A stretch of DNA of 64,000 bases from Drosophila persimilis (GCF_003286085.1 NW_020825329.1:62001-126000); one strand, 5' to 3'. Positions 53,281 through 64,000 are shown, counted from the stretch's first letter. Notes: generated by a model from the sequence alone, not told the origin. Numbers and translations are program-made.

Positions 53281-53536
53281 ATAGTGTTGTTAACCCGAGC
53301 CCTTCCGCTCACTAAATCTGAAGACGCCTACCACCCTACTTTCGAAGTGTCGCTAGATATAGGACCAACTGTATTGGATCGGTCGAGTAGGCTACCTGAA
53401 CGTGTCAGCTGATTTCGTAAAGCCGAGTTTGCGAATCTTAATAGCCTCATTAGGGATTTTGATTGGTCCGTTTTGTACTTGTGCACTGATGTCATAAAAG
53501 GCATAAACATTTTTTACAATGCTCTTGGCACATTTT
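53281..53536 (+). mobile_element. CR1-like retrotransposon, linker part, left of a DINE insertion
   Basis: Reads EDAYHPTFEVSLDIGPTVLD, FRKAEFANLNSLIRDFDWSV and LYLCTDVIKGINIFYNALGT, the EN-RT linker of the CR1-like family (same as 5561-5785 minus). Interrupted at GCACATTTTT by the DINE-like repeat and continued at 54539 with TTGATTCTTGTGTCCC. Confidence 0.72.
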
Positions 53537-54538
53537 TATACCCGATACTCAAAATGAGTATTGGGGTATATTAGATTTGTGGTGAAAGTGGATGTGTGTA
53601 ACGTCCAGAAGGAATCGTTTCCGACCCCATAAAGTATATATATTCTTGATCAGCATCAATGGCCGAGTCGATTAAGCCCTGTCTGTCTGTCCGTCTGTCC
53701 GTCCGTCCGTCTGTCCGTCCCCTTCAGCGCCTAGTGCTATAAAAGACTATAAGAGCTAGAGCAACGATGTTTTGGTTCCAGACTTCTGTGATATGTCAGA
53801 AGTATAGAGAATGACCATATCTTTTAGAGTGCAGAATCTGAAATGGATCGTATTATTATTATAGCCAGCATCAAGAAAACAATTTTATTTTTTCTCGCCC
53901 TGTCTCTCTCTAACACACACGTAGCATAGGCGGCTTTGCTTAGAGTAAAACATTAGCGCCTAGATCTCAGAGACTATAAAAGCTAGAGCAACCAAATTTG
54001 GTATCCACACTCCTAATATATCGGAGCGAGACGAGTTTGTTTCAAAATTTCGCCACACCCACTTCCGCCCCCGCAAAGGATGCAAATCTGGGGATATTCA
54101 CAAATCTCAGAGACTATTAACGCTAGAGTAACCAAATTTAGTATCCGCACTCCTGTTAGATCTCACTATAAAACGTATATCTCAAAATTTCGCTCCACCC
54201 CCTTTCGCCCCCACAAAGGACGAAAATCTGTTGCATCCACAATATTGAGGATACGAGAAAACTAAAAACGTAGAATCATAGATAATGATCATATCTATCA
54301 GAGTGCTGAATCTGGATCAGATCAGATCATTTTTATAGCCAAAAGGAACAAATCAATTTGCACAGGCTACGCAGCGCCCGACGTCACGCTCAGACTGATT
54401 TTCTGTCTCTCTCGCACGCACTCTGTGTCGTGTCGTTTAATATTAGCGGCGTCTGCCGGAGGAGAGCCATACTGACTTAGTATCGGGTATAACTGTAGAG
54501 TTGCTGTGTCCGCAGCAACTCACAACGTTCCCCCTCGT
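53537..54538 (+). repeat. DINE-1-like repeat, full length, with comparable empty site
   Basis: About 1.0 kb from TATACCCGATACTC to the hairpin and CCCCCTCGT. The empty site is seen in the same CR1-like family at about 5587-5600 (minus strand), with CACATTTTTTGATT. This comparison fixes both ends of the repeat and shows that it inserts between T residues with no obvious duplication. Confidence 0.82.
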
Positions 54539-55470
54539 TTGATTCTTGTGTCCCGCTTTCTAGTCCGATTAGATCTGAAAAACTCCTTGGTTTACCAAAG
54601 AGTTATCCAGCCTAAAAAACTTAAAATCAAGACTACAAAAAATTTCAATTTTTCCAAACCACCTATTCTGAAGAAAGCTACTCTGGTTCACCGTACCCAT
54701 ACGGTTTACCGAGGTCGAATGGCATTGTCAGTCCCATGTTAAATGAATGAATGGATTTTTAGGGCGGCGGCGGTAACTTACAGGATGTTATTTAAACCGC
54801 TTTAGTAGAGCATTCGACTCTGTAAACGATTCCTTTTAGCACATAAACTTTACCTTTTAGGGTTTCTACCAATCTACTGAGATGGATTTCTAGCAATCTT
54901 TGTCCCAGGTCTCAAAGAGTCCACTTCAAAAACTCCCGCTATTCACCAGTAAAGGTTTATTCGGGAGTACCAGAGGGCAGCCATCTAGGCCCCTTACTCT
55001 TCACACTCTTTAGTAATGACTTTCTTTCGGTATTAACATACTCTCGAGTACTTATGTGTGCGGATGATGTTAAACTCTGTGTCCAGTATAAGGACATTTC
55101 ATTCCATTCTCGCTTGCAATCCGATCTCAATAACTTTCAGTCATGGTGTTGTGCAAACTTGTTACACCTTAATGCCTCGAAATGCAAAGTAATGACAATT
55201 AGGGTCTTGAGCTCGGATTATAATTCCCATTACCATATTATATCCACCACTAATTCTCTTCTTCTTATTAAATTAAAATTACTAATCCTTACACACCTTT
55301 CTAGTAATTAGTAATTTTAGTGGTATTTCTATTTTGAATGCATGCCTTATTCTCTTAGTAAGTTTAGTGCTAATTTTCCTCGAATCTTAGTCTAACAGCT
55401 ATCTTTCCTGCATGCTCGCGTTACAGCCTTCTTCTGGTTTCAGAACGGCCAGTAATTGCATCGCCTCTTG
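54539..55470 (+). mobile_element. CR1-like retrotransposon, RT part and 3' end
   Basis: Continues with the conserved linker/RT start (VYQRVIQPKKLKIKTTK, homologous to the minus-strand 3900-4040 region), then deleted RT pieces (54900-55190) containing YADDVKLC-type sequence with CADDVKLC here (Tyr changed to Cys) and QSWCCANLLHLNASKCKVMT. A large deletion leads to the C-terminal VLSSDYNSHYHIISTTNSLL and the 3' end ...TGCATCGCCTCTTGC. Confidence 0.72.
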
Positions 55471-57236
55471 CAAGATGCAGTCATTACATGTCAACGTTCA
55501 AGAAGAAGACGGTCTGCTCACTGAGCAGAACACTTTTGTCTTTCCCTTGTGTTAGATGTTTCCGGCTTTCGGTTGAGCCGATACGATCGTGAGGGAAACA
55601 TGAAACAGGGAAAAATCTTTAATCGACCGTCTGGCGGCTCCTTTCTCCTGGCAAAATGCGAATCGAATCCGGCAGCGCATTGTACTGGGGAAGAGTCTTA
55701 CAGATGGGCTCATTATTTCTATAGTTGGGCCTGGCGATCAACCACAAGATATGCATATGTACACATGGCTCTTGACAGATAAAGATCTGGTCCGCAAAGG
55801 CCTTTTTATCCTCGAGAGATGTACGAGACGATGTCTGCACTCATAAGACGTAAACGGGATTGAAAAGTGCACAGGCTTCAGACAATGAGTGTAGGGCTTC
55901 GCCTCATATATAGGTGCCCAAGCGGGGATGCATTGCCATGTATACGAGGACGACATATCATCGGCCCTAGTAGGAGGCACATATAACAACTAGAACAACT
56001 TAGGTACGCAGACAACACGGTCAATATAAGAAATTATCGATTAAGGGATACGAGAGCTTTTAAACAGCAAAAAAGCTCATTCGATTTTAATTTAAGACGA
56101 GCGGAAACTTTTATACCCGGTATTCAGTTAATATATATGAGATTTATATTTTATATGTCACTTGGTATCGCAATTCAAAAATCGGTATTAGAAAAAAAAA
56201 GTTCTCTCGTCGCTCAGAGGCTACGCCTCGTCCGCAACACAAAACGGGTTCACACTTCTGACTCACTTTCGCGTAAAAGCGTTACCTGTGGACATGGCTG
56301 CGCATCGGACTCGCTCGACTCGCTCAGTGGCTACCTCCAGGCGTGGATCCGTTGGGCAATGGCTGGAAGCTCTGACTCGGCGTCCGCCACGTCCACCACA
56401 CACAGCACCGCACGCAATGTGCTTACCCTTCTCTTATACTCACATCTAAGCAAGGAACTCTGCAGTAATTATCGCAAGTTTCTTGCCTTTGGTCCTGACT
56501 CTGTTGCTAAGTGTATTTGTCGCACTTTTATTTTACTCGCACTCGCTTTGGCGGTGGTAAATTTCCATCGGTGTCTCCGTACGTTTCCACTCCATTCTTA
56601 ACGGGATCCTGACGGTGGCGTGATTTTGTAACACTGCATATATATGCTCAGGGCTACTGCCGGCCCAATCCCACCGTTCCCGACCTCTCACGTAGACGCC
56701 CGCGAGCGCCGCTCCATGCTTGCTCCTTCATTTCATACTCACGTAAGGGGATGCGCTGGGCCACTGCCATCCCGATCCCGACGGTCCCTCTCTCATACGT
56801 CACCATCCTCCGCTAAGCTTCTCGTTGGTGAATCCACCGTAGCAGCCGACCTCATACCCTTACACGTGTGTTGCTAAGAACATTGATTCCTCAGAATATT
56901 GTGCATAGGTTTTGAATATAAAATCTATTCGAATTTCCAGCTCAACTCAGTTACCAAATCATGTTTTCGATTTAGATTCATTAAAGATCTGGAATAGAGA
57001 AGTCAATCGAGCTTCTGCTTTTTGCCCCCAAGCGTGGAAAACAATTCGAAGACACTAGCACCAGAAAACGGAGAAACTGAAATGACGATACTAAAGCTCT
57101 GATCTCCGCCAAAGGAGGAAGAGTCAGATTATATAAAATCGCAAATGAAGTCTATTGTCATACAATCCGAGATTTCCTGCGATTGAACAGTTTCCAACAC
57201 CGAATCACGCAGACAAAGCCGAAAATGCTGAATATT
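55471..57236. other. Unassigned intron DNA
   Basis: About 1.8 kb in which I recognise no protein domain. The part 56137-56880 is richer in C and T, with 154- and 77-codon open frames on the plus strand that have no known motif and look compositional. A short TATACCCGGTATTCAGTTAAT at 56112 resembles a DINE-like end. Could be LTR or satellite debris. Confidence 0.4.
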
Positions 57237-57345
57237 TGTACAACCGATACTCAAAATCACATGGATCCAACTAATTTTCGGTCTCTCTGGCACACACTCT
57301 TTGTCGTTCAATGTTAGCGCCCTCGGGTATAAATGTAGAAATGTT
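57237..57345 (+). repeat. DINE-1-like remnant
   Basis: Left end CCGATACTCAAAAT joined by deletion to the right end (GTCTCTCTGGCACACACTC, CGGGTATAAATGTAGAAATG). About 110 bp. Confidence 0.55.
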
Positions 57346-57604
57346 ACCTACATTATGCAGTCCGAATGGAATTTCAATTTTATTTTGATTTAGACAACCA
57401 AAGCCTCTTTGAAGAATTGTTGTCAAGGTATTATTTGTCAAAATATCAAAAAATTGAATTTAGTGAAAATCGATTTTTTACAGCGGTAGTGAGCAAAGTA
57501 TAAAACTAAAATGAACAACTAATTAAGAAAATAATTGAATTGCAGCTTAAGCATTTAAAATTAGTGAGTTGTAAAAGTGTACTCGATATAATAATGATAA
57601 ATAC
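57346..57604. other. Start of the giant intron, AT-rich
   Basis: AT-rich sequence next to the donor site of the dynein exon; nothing further recognised. Confidence 0.5.
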
Positions 57605-60480
57605 CTTTAGGTTGAATCGATATAATTTCGTCTAAAATATTCCGCATTGTATTAGTTTGGTAGGTAATTTCGGCATTTGAATGAAATCCATACACTTGAG
57701 GGGGATCTACATTTAACATTTCATCTATTGATAACAAGTATGCTTCCTGCTCTTTAAAACTGTACACTTTATAGCCTTTAAAAAATTGAAAATTATCTTC
57801 GAAAAGATTATCATGGAACCACACTCTTGTAAATGTATTTAATAAACGTTTGTCGTAGTCATCAGTAACTCGGCCACCATATTGGACTTCACCTAGCATA
57901 TATCGTACCGTTACCCAACTTATCCCTTTTCCTTGTTCGAGATCATCAAGATGATTTTGAACAAACAAACAACTGGCATACCAATCAGAAGAATTAAATT
58001 CATATGGGATATTCCAACCAAGCGGGCCAAACTTTCGCCGCTCTTGTACAACAGTGTGTAGAAATGATATTGAGTAGACGAGAGGCAAGTAAAAAGGTGA
58101 TTGTGAGTAGTCCAAAAAATCTTGTGACAAATTTGTATAAGTTCTTTTTAAACCAGCACGAATTCCAGCAGGTGGCTCATTGGTATACTTCAAAGCCATT
58201 TGCAGTAATGTTATTGGAAACTTTGGATGCGGTTCTGTTGTTATCCATATACGAAAATTAGGGCTGACTGGGGCATCTTTACCCTGGCGTTCAAGCTCCA
58301 AAAGCTGTACTGTAAGCTCTGTCATATATTCCAATCCTAAATGACAATTTTGCAAAAGCACCCATCCCCCATCCTCCAAGCAGGCCAAAATCAACTTTCG
58401 TGCATGTATTTCCTGACCCTGGCCCATAGATATGGGGTGACATTTAAGCTCATTTTTCTTAGCAAGAAGTTCAATGTTCGAAGAAGGATCCGACCCAAGT
58501 GATAAAAAACATATCATAGGCATTAGTATTCGACTTTCCAGCAGCAGCTCCTCAAAATTTAACACAACTGGTTCTGCAAACCGTTCACCTAAAGAATTAG
58601 CTATATATTTCCGACTTTGAGCAATAGTTCGATCCATACACCATGAACGTATTAGAAGCATCTTACGGAATGGGTCTAACGAATTAAAACCATCTGGGAC
58701 TGATTCATTTTCGGGAGCATCTTTTTTATACCACGAAAGCCAAGCACGTTCATTTCCACTCACTTTTGTCAATATGTTAACGAAAGGAGTTAAGTTAGTA
58801 AGCTGAACCAGGTTGAGCCATGTTTCATCTGTCACCCACCGAAATGGTACCGGAGGGCAGTCGTTTAGATTTAATGCTGCACCTCCTTTGATAAATGTTT
58901 GAAACTCATCAAATGTTATTAGCTCAAGCTGGCGATCAATACTCAGTGCCATTAACAATACAAGCAAAAACTTATCTTTTTCGTATAGACCACGAGATTT
59001 ATATCGATAGATTTCGAATGTTAGGTAATTAACAATTCGCCTTATGCGTTTCTGTGTTATATGAGTTTTTGCTGAATTATACATTGATGCGTCAAAACGT
59101 TCTAAGAACTGTACTAGAGATGTCTGATACATGTTGTTTACCCTTGCCATACTACATACGAGAAAATACAAGACGCTACCACGGGTTGCAACAACTCGAT
59201 ATTCTTCACGAGCGGTATTTATTTTAGCCTCAGTTACTTTTGCTATTTCAATTTTCTCTTTGACTTCAATAGCGGTATTTTTACTCGTGTTTAAAACTTC
59301 AATCACTGTAACATCATCAAGCAAACTACCCTGTGTAGTTGAAAGTTTATGAAGCAAATTTGCTTCTAATTCTTTCATTTTTTTCATATTTCCAGTAACA
59401 GTCTCAACCAATTGTACGCGTTCATCTTCAAGCTCCTTTCTTTCTGCAAGAATAACTCTGCCTAGGAGTTGGTCCTCCAGGCCACGCATGGTTACAGTAA
59501 AGTCGATAATTGATGTTCGAGCGAATATCTCAGGTGTATATGCTGGGTTTGGTAGCTTTGTGGTAATGTAGCACCTAAATGCAGAATTCCAATCCACTTC
59601 TTTATCGCCGATTTTTATTTTATACTGAGTACCGACTTTAAGAAGATTACGATCTAATAGATTATCCAAACAAGGATCCAATTCTTCTGCAACATCTTCA
59701 ATAATAATAGGTAGTCCCATACTAACTGAGTCTTCTAAATGGTTCCTAAAATACTTATGATTTAAGGTGGTCACTATTAATCTATTTTGCTTCTCCTTGT
59801 TTTTGATCCAGACTTTTCCTTGCGATTGAGGGTCAATAAGTAGAGGGAATCTCATTGCCTTTGTAGCAATTATTCCATTTTGTATAGAAAGTTCATCCGT
59901 TGGTAAGCCTTGTATATTCCATTCGCCAATCTGAGAGCGATCGGTAAGGTTTTCAATTATATTAATATTGGCTGATATTGGTATCATTTTTTCAATAATT
60001 TGTTTTGTCCATAAGCTTTGTAGGTCACTACGAAATTCTTGATTAAATGGACCAGTATATGATAGAAATGCAGTCAAGAGTACGACGTCGCCTACCAAAC
60101 GATCAGTCTCGCTTTTAAATGAAGCGATCTGTTCAGTCCATCGAATTTTTTCTCCGGCCAATCCACCAATCAGGGCCGTTGCTGCGTCCATTTTATCCTG
60201 ACACTTTTTAGCTTCGCCCAAAACGGCGTCTTTCTTGGATACTGCTTCCTCTAATGTTTGCTGGACTTCAGCTAATTCATTTTCTTTCTGCTGAAGCAGT
60301 TCTTCAGCTTCTTTCAGATCACCAGAAGCTTTTTGATATTTAGCCTCTTGTACGGCTAGATTGGCTTTTAACGGTAGAACCTCCTTGTTAACTTCAAAGT
60401 ATTTTGCCATAGCCATTGTCCAGGATAATAAACCAGCTACGTTACCACAAGCCACCTTAGCAGCATCAAATGTATATTGC
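57605..60480 (-). CDS. kl-3: Gamma-type axonemal dynein heavy chain, exon with stalk return, AAA5 and AAA6
   Basis: A 2876-nt exon without a stop. Acceptor CTATTTGCAG (AG at 60482-60481), donor AAAG^GTATTT (57604). It encodes about 958 residues. After QYTFDAAKVACGNVAGLLSW comes the second stalk coiled coil (PLKANLAVQEAKYQKASGDL ... EAKKCQDKMDAA). AAA5 follows, with GDVVLLTAFLSYTGPFNQEF, GLPTDELSIQNGIIATKAMR and RFPLLIDPQSQGKVWIKNKE, then AAA6 with ICFLSLGSDPSSNIELLAKK and GWVLLQNCHLGLEYMTELTV, and the start of the C-terminal region (RRKFGPLGWNIPYEFNSSDW, GEVQYGGRVTDDYDKRLLNT). The wording is that of DNAH5/DNAH8, the gamma chain of outer arms; in Drosophila this means kl-3 (Y-linked, sperm) or its autosomal paralog CG9492. 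The repeat-filled giant intron favours kl-3. Confidence 0.92.
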
Positions 60481-61348
60481 CTGCAAATAGATAAAAATAT
60501 ATACATTTTTTTTTCTTATAATAAAACAAGTTGGTAGGTTATGAGTCACAGGCATTAGCTCACAAGTTAATATTAATTGTTCCGCTCATCCGAAAGATTA
60601 GTGCTGATTAGTGGACAAAGAATGTCCCTATTGTCAAACATGATTCAGATGGTATGTGTTGGGTATCAGGAAGAGGGAAACTAACAGATTTTTGTATCCA
60701 CAGTATCCGAATATCCTACACATAATATAAACATAATCAAGTATGATTAACTGTACTTGTGTGTGTACGTATTTTGTGGATGTGAAAGGTTGGCATACCG
60801 ATTTTCATCAGAAAGAATAGCAATGTCGTCAAATTGTGTGTGCTACAGTAAACAATGCCAGATAGACGAAAGTTCCATCATTGGCCGTCGAACGAATAAT
60901 TTAATAAACATGAGAAATAAGACATCTGAATGATCAGACGAACAAATTCAACACAATAACGAAAATATGCGTGTGAGCTTGTCTCAATTGGTTAAAAAAT
61001 GGCAGCGATTATTACGTGCAATGTCCAACTACTGACTCACAAAGAACAAAATTATTTATATCTACGCATTATCAGTTTCGATAGGACAAGTTGGATTACT
61101 TTGATTCCATGCAGGAAAACGAGCTCATTCAGCATTTATTGCTGAATATTGATCATAATACAAACTGAGTGAAACATAAACAAACCAGTGGAAACGTTGT
61201 GAGCTATGGTTAGCGGACGCGGCCTTGTACTCAGGTAGTATATAGATAAGCTTATGATTTATCTAAGTTAAGCAATATGTTTTATCAGTCAGGTTCCGGT
61301 TTTTTTTACTTACTTTTGCGGATTATATTTGGTATCGATGTGTTTAAT

Positions 61349-62179
61349 TATATCCGATACTCAAAATGAGTATAGGGGTATATTAGTTTTTTGGTGAAAA
61401 TGGATGTGTGTAACGTCCAGAAGGAATCGTTTCCGACCCCATAAAGTATATATATTCTTGATCAGCATCAATAGCCGAGTCGATTGAGCCCTGTCTGTCT
61501 GCCCGTATGTCCGTCTGACCGTCTGTCCGTCCCTATCAGCACCTAGTGCTCAAAGACTATAAGAGCTAGAGCAACGACATTATAGTATCCGGACTTCTGT
61601 GATATGTCACTGTTACAAGAATATTTCAAAACTTCACCCCGCCCACTTCCGGGCGAAAATCTGTGGCATCCACAATTTCAAAGATTCGAGAAAACAGAAA
61701 ACGCCGAATCGTAGATTATGACTATATCTTCTAGATCGTGTAATTATTATAGCCAAAATCAAGAAAACAATTTCATTCTCGCTCGCTCTGTCTCTTTCCA
61801 ACACACAGGTTTCATGGTCGTCTTTGCCTATTGCAAAATATGAGTTCGTAGATCTCAGAGACTATAAAAGCCAGAGCAACCAAATTTTTTATCCATATCG
61901 GACCTTGACGAGTTAGTTTCAAAATTTCCCCTTCCGGAAGGGGGCAGGGCGCAGTTTTCAAAAACACTTGTAATTGTGACATATCACAGAAGTCAGGATA
62001 CAAAATGTCACTGCTCTAGCTTTTATAGTCTCTGAGCACTAGACGGTCATAGGGACTAACAGAGGGACAGACGGACAAACAGACATGGCTCAATCGACTC
62101 GGAAAAGCTTTCGTCTAGACGTTACACACATACACTTTCACCACAAGTCGAATATACCCCTATTTTGAGTATCGGGTAC
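61349..62179. repeat. Two DINE-1-like pieces in inverted orientation
   Basis: The left piece (61349 to about 61935, plus) begins TATATCCGATACTCAAAATG with the GTCTGTC microsatellite at 61493-61530. The right piece (about 61936-62179, minus) ends in the reversed microsatellite and TTTTGAGTATCGGGTACA. The two outer ends are complementary over some 200 bp, so the transcript could fold into a long imperfect hairpin. Confidence 0.72.
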
Positions 62180-62300
62180 AAAAATTCGTGTGATTTGTAT
62201 ATCAGTGCACAAATTACTGTAAATAAAATTGACTTCACTATGGCAGACGCAGAAAAAGAGCCCGAGAAGACTATTGCCGAGGATTTGGTCATCTGGGGCC
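62180..62300 (+). pseudogene. Fragment of a PA2G4/EBP1-like gene (5' end)
   Basis: A short plus-strand piece with ATG at 62240 reading MADAEKEPEKTIAEDLV, which is how I recall the N-terminus of the fly PA2G4 (proliferation-associated 2G4, CG10576) beginning. After AEDLV the similarity ends (IWGRSYFYF), where the family has TKYKLAGEI. The 60 bp upstream could be its 5' untranslated region. Only about 17 codons support this, so it is a tentative call: a transposed scrap of a host gene inside the dynein intron, on the opposite strand. Confidence 0.5.
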
Positions 62301-62369
62301 GCTCTTACTTTTACTTCTTAATATACTTTATTATTGTACCGACCGATCCAATATACTTGATCCTACATC

Positions 62370-62860
62370 TATCGACTCTTCGACAGTAGGATGGTAGGCG
62401 TCTTCAGGTATAGTGAGTGGAAGGGCTTGGGTTTACAACACAATGGTCAAATCCGATATAAAGCACAAATCAAGCAATAGATTCAACGAATAGGTCAACA
62501 AAGTCATGTCGTGACGTGGGGACTAGGTTACTAGACTCGTTTGCCGAAGTTGACGTGAGCAATGAGTAATGATCATATGATTATTATCTGATAGCGAAGA
62601 AGAAACAACGTTTTTTTTAAGCACAGGAGTTCCTGTTTTCGTTGAACATGGACTGGGAAGTATTTCGACGGAAAGCTTAAGTCCACTGCGATCAGATTCT
62701 TTACTGTACGTCGAGATGATCGATCCTTTCTAAAAGTTGTGTACCAACCTGCCACAACCTCGGAACTAAGATGGTCCGGCTTTAACCAGTTTTCGGTAAA
62801 CACAATAACGTGGTAAAACATTCTGATAGGTTACTACAAGAGAAGAGGTTCGATAACAAC
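62370..62860 (-). mobile_element. CR1-like endonuclease fragment
   Basis: Minus strand: VIVFTENWLKPDHLSSEVVA, GWYTTFRKDRSSR and LIAVDLSFPSKYF, the same endonuclease as at 5801-6250. The left part (62370-62460) matches the linker region next to 5790-5850. Several deletions. Confidence 0.68.
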
Positions 62861-63065
62861 AATTTCTGAAAACTGGAGCACCTAAAAATTAAAACGAAAC
62901 GTTTTGGCTAAAAACGCAAAGCGCAAAAGTAAGGGATAAATAAGTGCCTGATAATATCATAGTACCTGATAATATAATAGACCCGTTAAAAAAATTAATT
63001 TTGTGACCTACCTACATAGTTACATTTTTTCTTAACAATGATAACGGAGTGATTTTACTACTTAC

Positions 63066-63961
63066 GGGTACTGAAAATATGGAACCATCATGTCGACCAT
63101 TTCAGCATTTATCAAATCGGTTGGATACTCTACTATTTTTCGAAGAAAACTTGTATCGGACATAACTTTTAATGACTCGTCCCAGGAACTTTGGATAAAA
63201 GTTTTCTCTGTATCCGGACGAATGGGTTTGATCTTTCGCCTAAATAGTATACATACACAATCCATAATAAGCGTTATTAGGTACGGTGGCTTTCCAAGTT
63301 TTCGAACAGTGGCTATGTCAGCTGCTTTTATTGTTTTTAAAGCCGCTTCAGCTTCTTCCAAAGCAGGAAGAGCCTTTTCCAACTTTGCTTCAGCAACTTG
63401 TTTTACAGCCGATATATTCTTAACAAGAACTTCAGCATTACCTTTCTTTTCTGCCACCTCTACTTTAACTATCTCAGCAGCTGCTTTTGATTCTTCAACG
63501 GTTGCCAGAACTTCTTCAGCTTCATCACTAGCAATAGCAATAACTTTGTTCATTTCGATTAAATCCTTTTTAAGTATGGCAACTGAAGCCCCTGCCTCAT
63601 CGAGTTTGTCTAATCCCGAACTCATGCGCTCAGACATTATAACAATATGATCCTGCTTATCTTTGTACAATAATTTATAGCTTTCCAAAAACGATATTAA
63701 TGATTTTGGAGTTATAAAAGTAACTCGCCTAAATCGATCGTAATAACAGACACAAGCTTCTTGTACAGTTTCGTGAATCCAGCTCATTATATCTATTACT
63801 TGATTCTTCACCTTGTCACTGCAAACAAGCTGAAACTCTGCCAGATAGTGTCGGGAGACAGCAATACGCGCATCTTCCGGCCATTTTTGAAACCAGTCTA
63901 TTACGCACCCAGAAATAAGCCCAGGAAACTTTAATGAACGCATACGGAATTTTTCGCCCAC
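63066..63961 (-). CDS. kl-3: Gamma-type axonemal dynein heavy chain, exon with AAA4 end and microtubule-binding stalk
   Basis: An 896-nt exon with acceptor TCTTTTAG (AG at 63963-63962) and donor CC^GTAAG (63065). It opens in frame with GTG (Val): VGEKFRMRSLKFPGLISGCV and IDWFQKWPEDARIAVSRHYL are the end of AAA4. The stalk coiled coil CC1 follows (LYKDKQDHIVIMSERMSSGL through AKLEKALPALEEAEAALKTI), then the microtubule-binding tip with DIATVRKLGKPPYLITLIMD. It ends with DMMVPYFQY and a split Pro codon completed by the exon at 60480. The stalk is where the motor contacts the B-tubule in the sperm axoneme. No stop or frameshift. Upstream exons (tail, AAA1-AAA3) are beyond the window's right edge. 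Confidence 0.92.
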
Positions 63962-64000
63962 CTAAAAGACCACTTTTCAGTTAAAAAATAATTACTTTGT
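63962..64000 (-). other. End of the upstream intron
   Basis: Pyrimidine-rich (on the minus strand) acceptor region of the intron before the stalk exon. Confidence 0.7.

Larger units (their letters stand above)
13416..57604 (-). other. Giant intron of the dynein gene (44.2 kb)
   Basis: Defined by a GTATTT donor at 57604 and the AG acceptor at 13417-13416. Its content is almost wholly transposable elements, many nested. Known kl-3 of Drosophila melanogaster has introns of this kind that form lampbrush-like Y loops in spermatocytes (established knowledge). Here only the sequence content is seen. Confidence 0.85.
60481..63065 (-). other. Intron of 2.6 kb in the dynein gene
   Basis: Bounded by GTAAGT-type donor (63065, CC^GTAAG) and TTTGCAG acceptor (60482-60481). 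It holds an inverted pair of DINE-like repeats, a scrap of a PA2G4-like gene and a CR1-like endonuclease fragment. 60540-61348 and 62860-63060 show nothing recognised. Confidence 0.88.

Noticed and set aside
56137..56601. 154-codon plus-strand frame as a host gene
   Set aside because: No recognisable domain, no splice context, composition like its surroundings.
58004..58261. Plus-strand frame within the dynein exon
   Set aside because: Antisense of a conserved dynein exon; the minus frame is clearly the coding one.
63090..63650. 186-codon plus-strand frame opposite the stalk exon
   Set aside because: Mirror of the heptad-rich stalk coding; Ser/Ala/Phe-rich without a motif.

Overview
The window is heterochromatic DNA from a Drosophila-type fly. 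The only multi-exon host gene is an axonemal outer-arm dynein heavy chain of the gamma (DNAH5/DNAH8) type, read on the minus strand. Its best match is the Y-linked male-fertility gene kl-3, known for giant repeat-filled introns. Three consecutive exons are present: 63066-63961 (AAA4 end, stalk), 57605-60480 (stalk return, AAA5, AAA6) and a 179-nt exon at 13237-13415 (start of the C-terminal domain). All three join in a perfect reading frame. The introns are 2.6 kb and 44.2 kb. The start and the end of the gene lie outside the window.

Layout. 1-8244: LOA-clade and CR1-like non-LTR retroelements, a BEL/Pao integrase scrap, an intact copy of the mitochondrial copper chaperone gene COX17 (7451-7678, minus) and a jockey-clade fragment. 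8733-12959: a Ty3/gypsy element with both LTRs and a TATA target duplication, sitting inside a DINE-1-like repeat. 13237-13415: kl-3 exon. 13569-45387: what looks like one 412/mdg1-like LTR element (minus strand, flanked by ACCT on both sides) opened by nested insertions. Its pol half is at 15.2-18.2 kb and its protease/gag half at 39.7-44.5 kb. Between them lies a micropia/mdg3-like element (LTRs at 18201-18437 and 39448-39681), itself split by two Osvaldo/Ulysses-like elements: 20912-25860 (minus, AGGA duplication) and about 26563-39338 (plus). The second carries a head-to-tail triplication of its gag-protease-RT segment. 45507-53280: two more LOA-clade elements. 53280-55470: a CR1-like element interrupted by a DINE-1-like repeat. 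55470-57604: unassigned intron DNA. 57605-63961: the dynein exons.

A family of about 1.0-1.1 kb, here called DINE-1-like (subterminal TATACCCGATACT inverted repeats, a GTCTGTCC microsatellite, a terminal hairpin), occurs at least nine times and has entered several of the other elements. One insertion can be compared with an empty site in the same window.

How it works together: the dynein exons are the only conserved multi-exon coding system. Everything between them is transcribed intron made of old and young transposable elements, plus two pieces that look like host-gene copies (COX17, and the first codons of a PA2G4/EBP1-like gene). No rRNA, tRNA, CRISPR or bacterial-type gene was seen. Retroelement identifications rest on recognisable protein motifs; family names given as '-like' are approximate, and the species is not determined.
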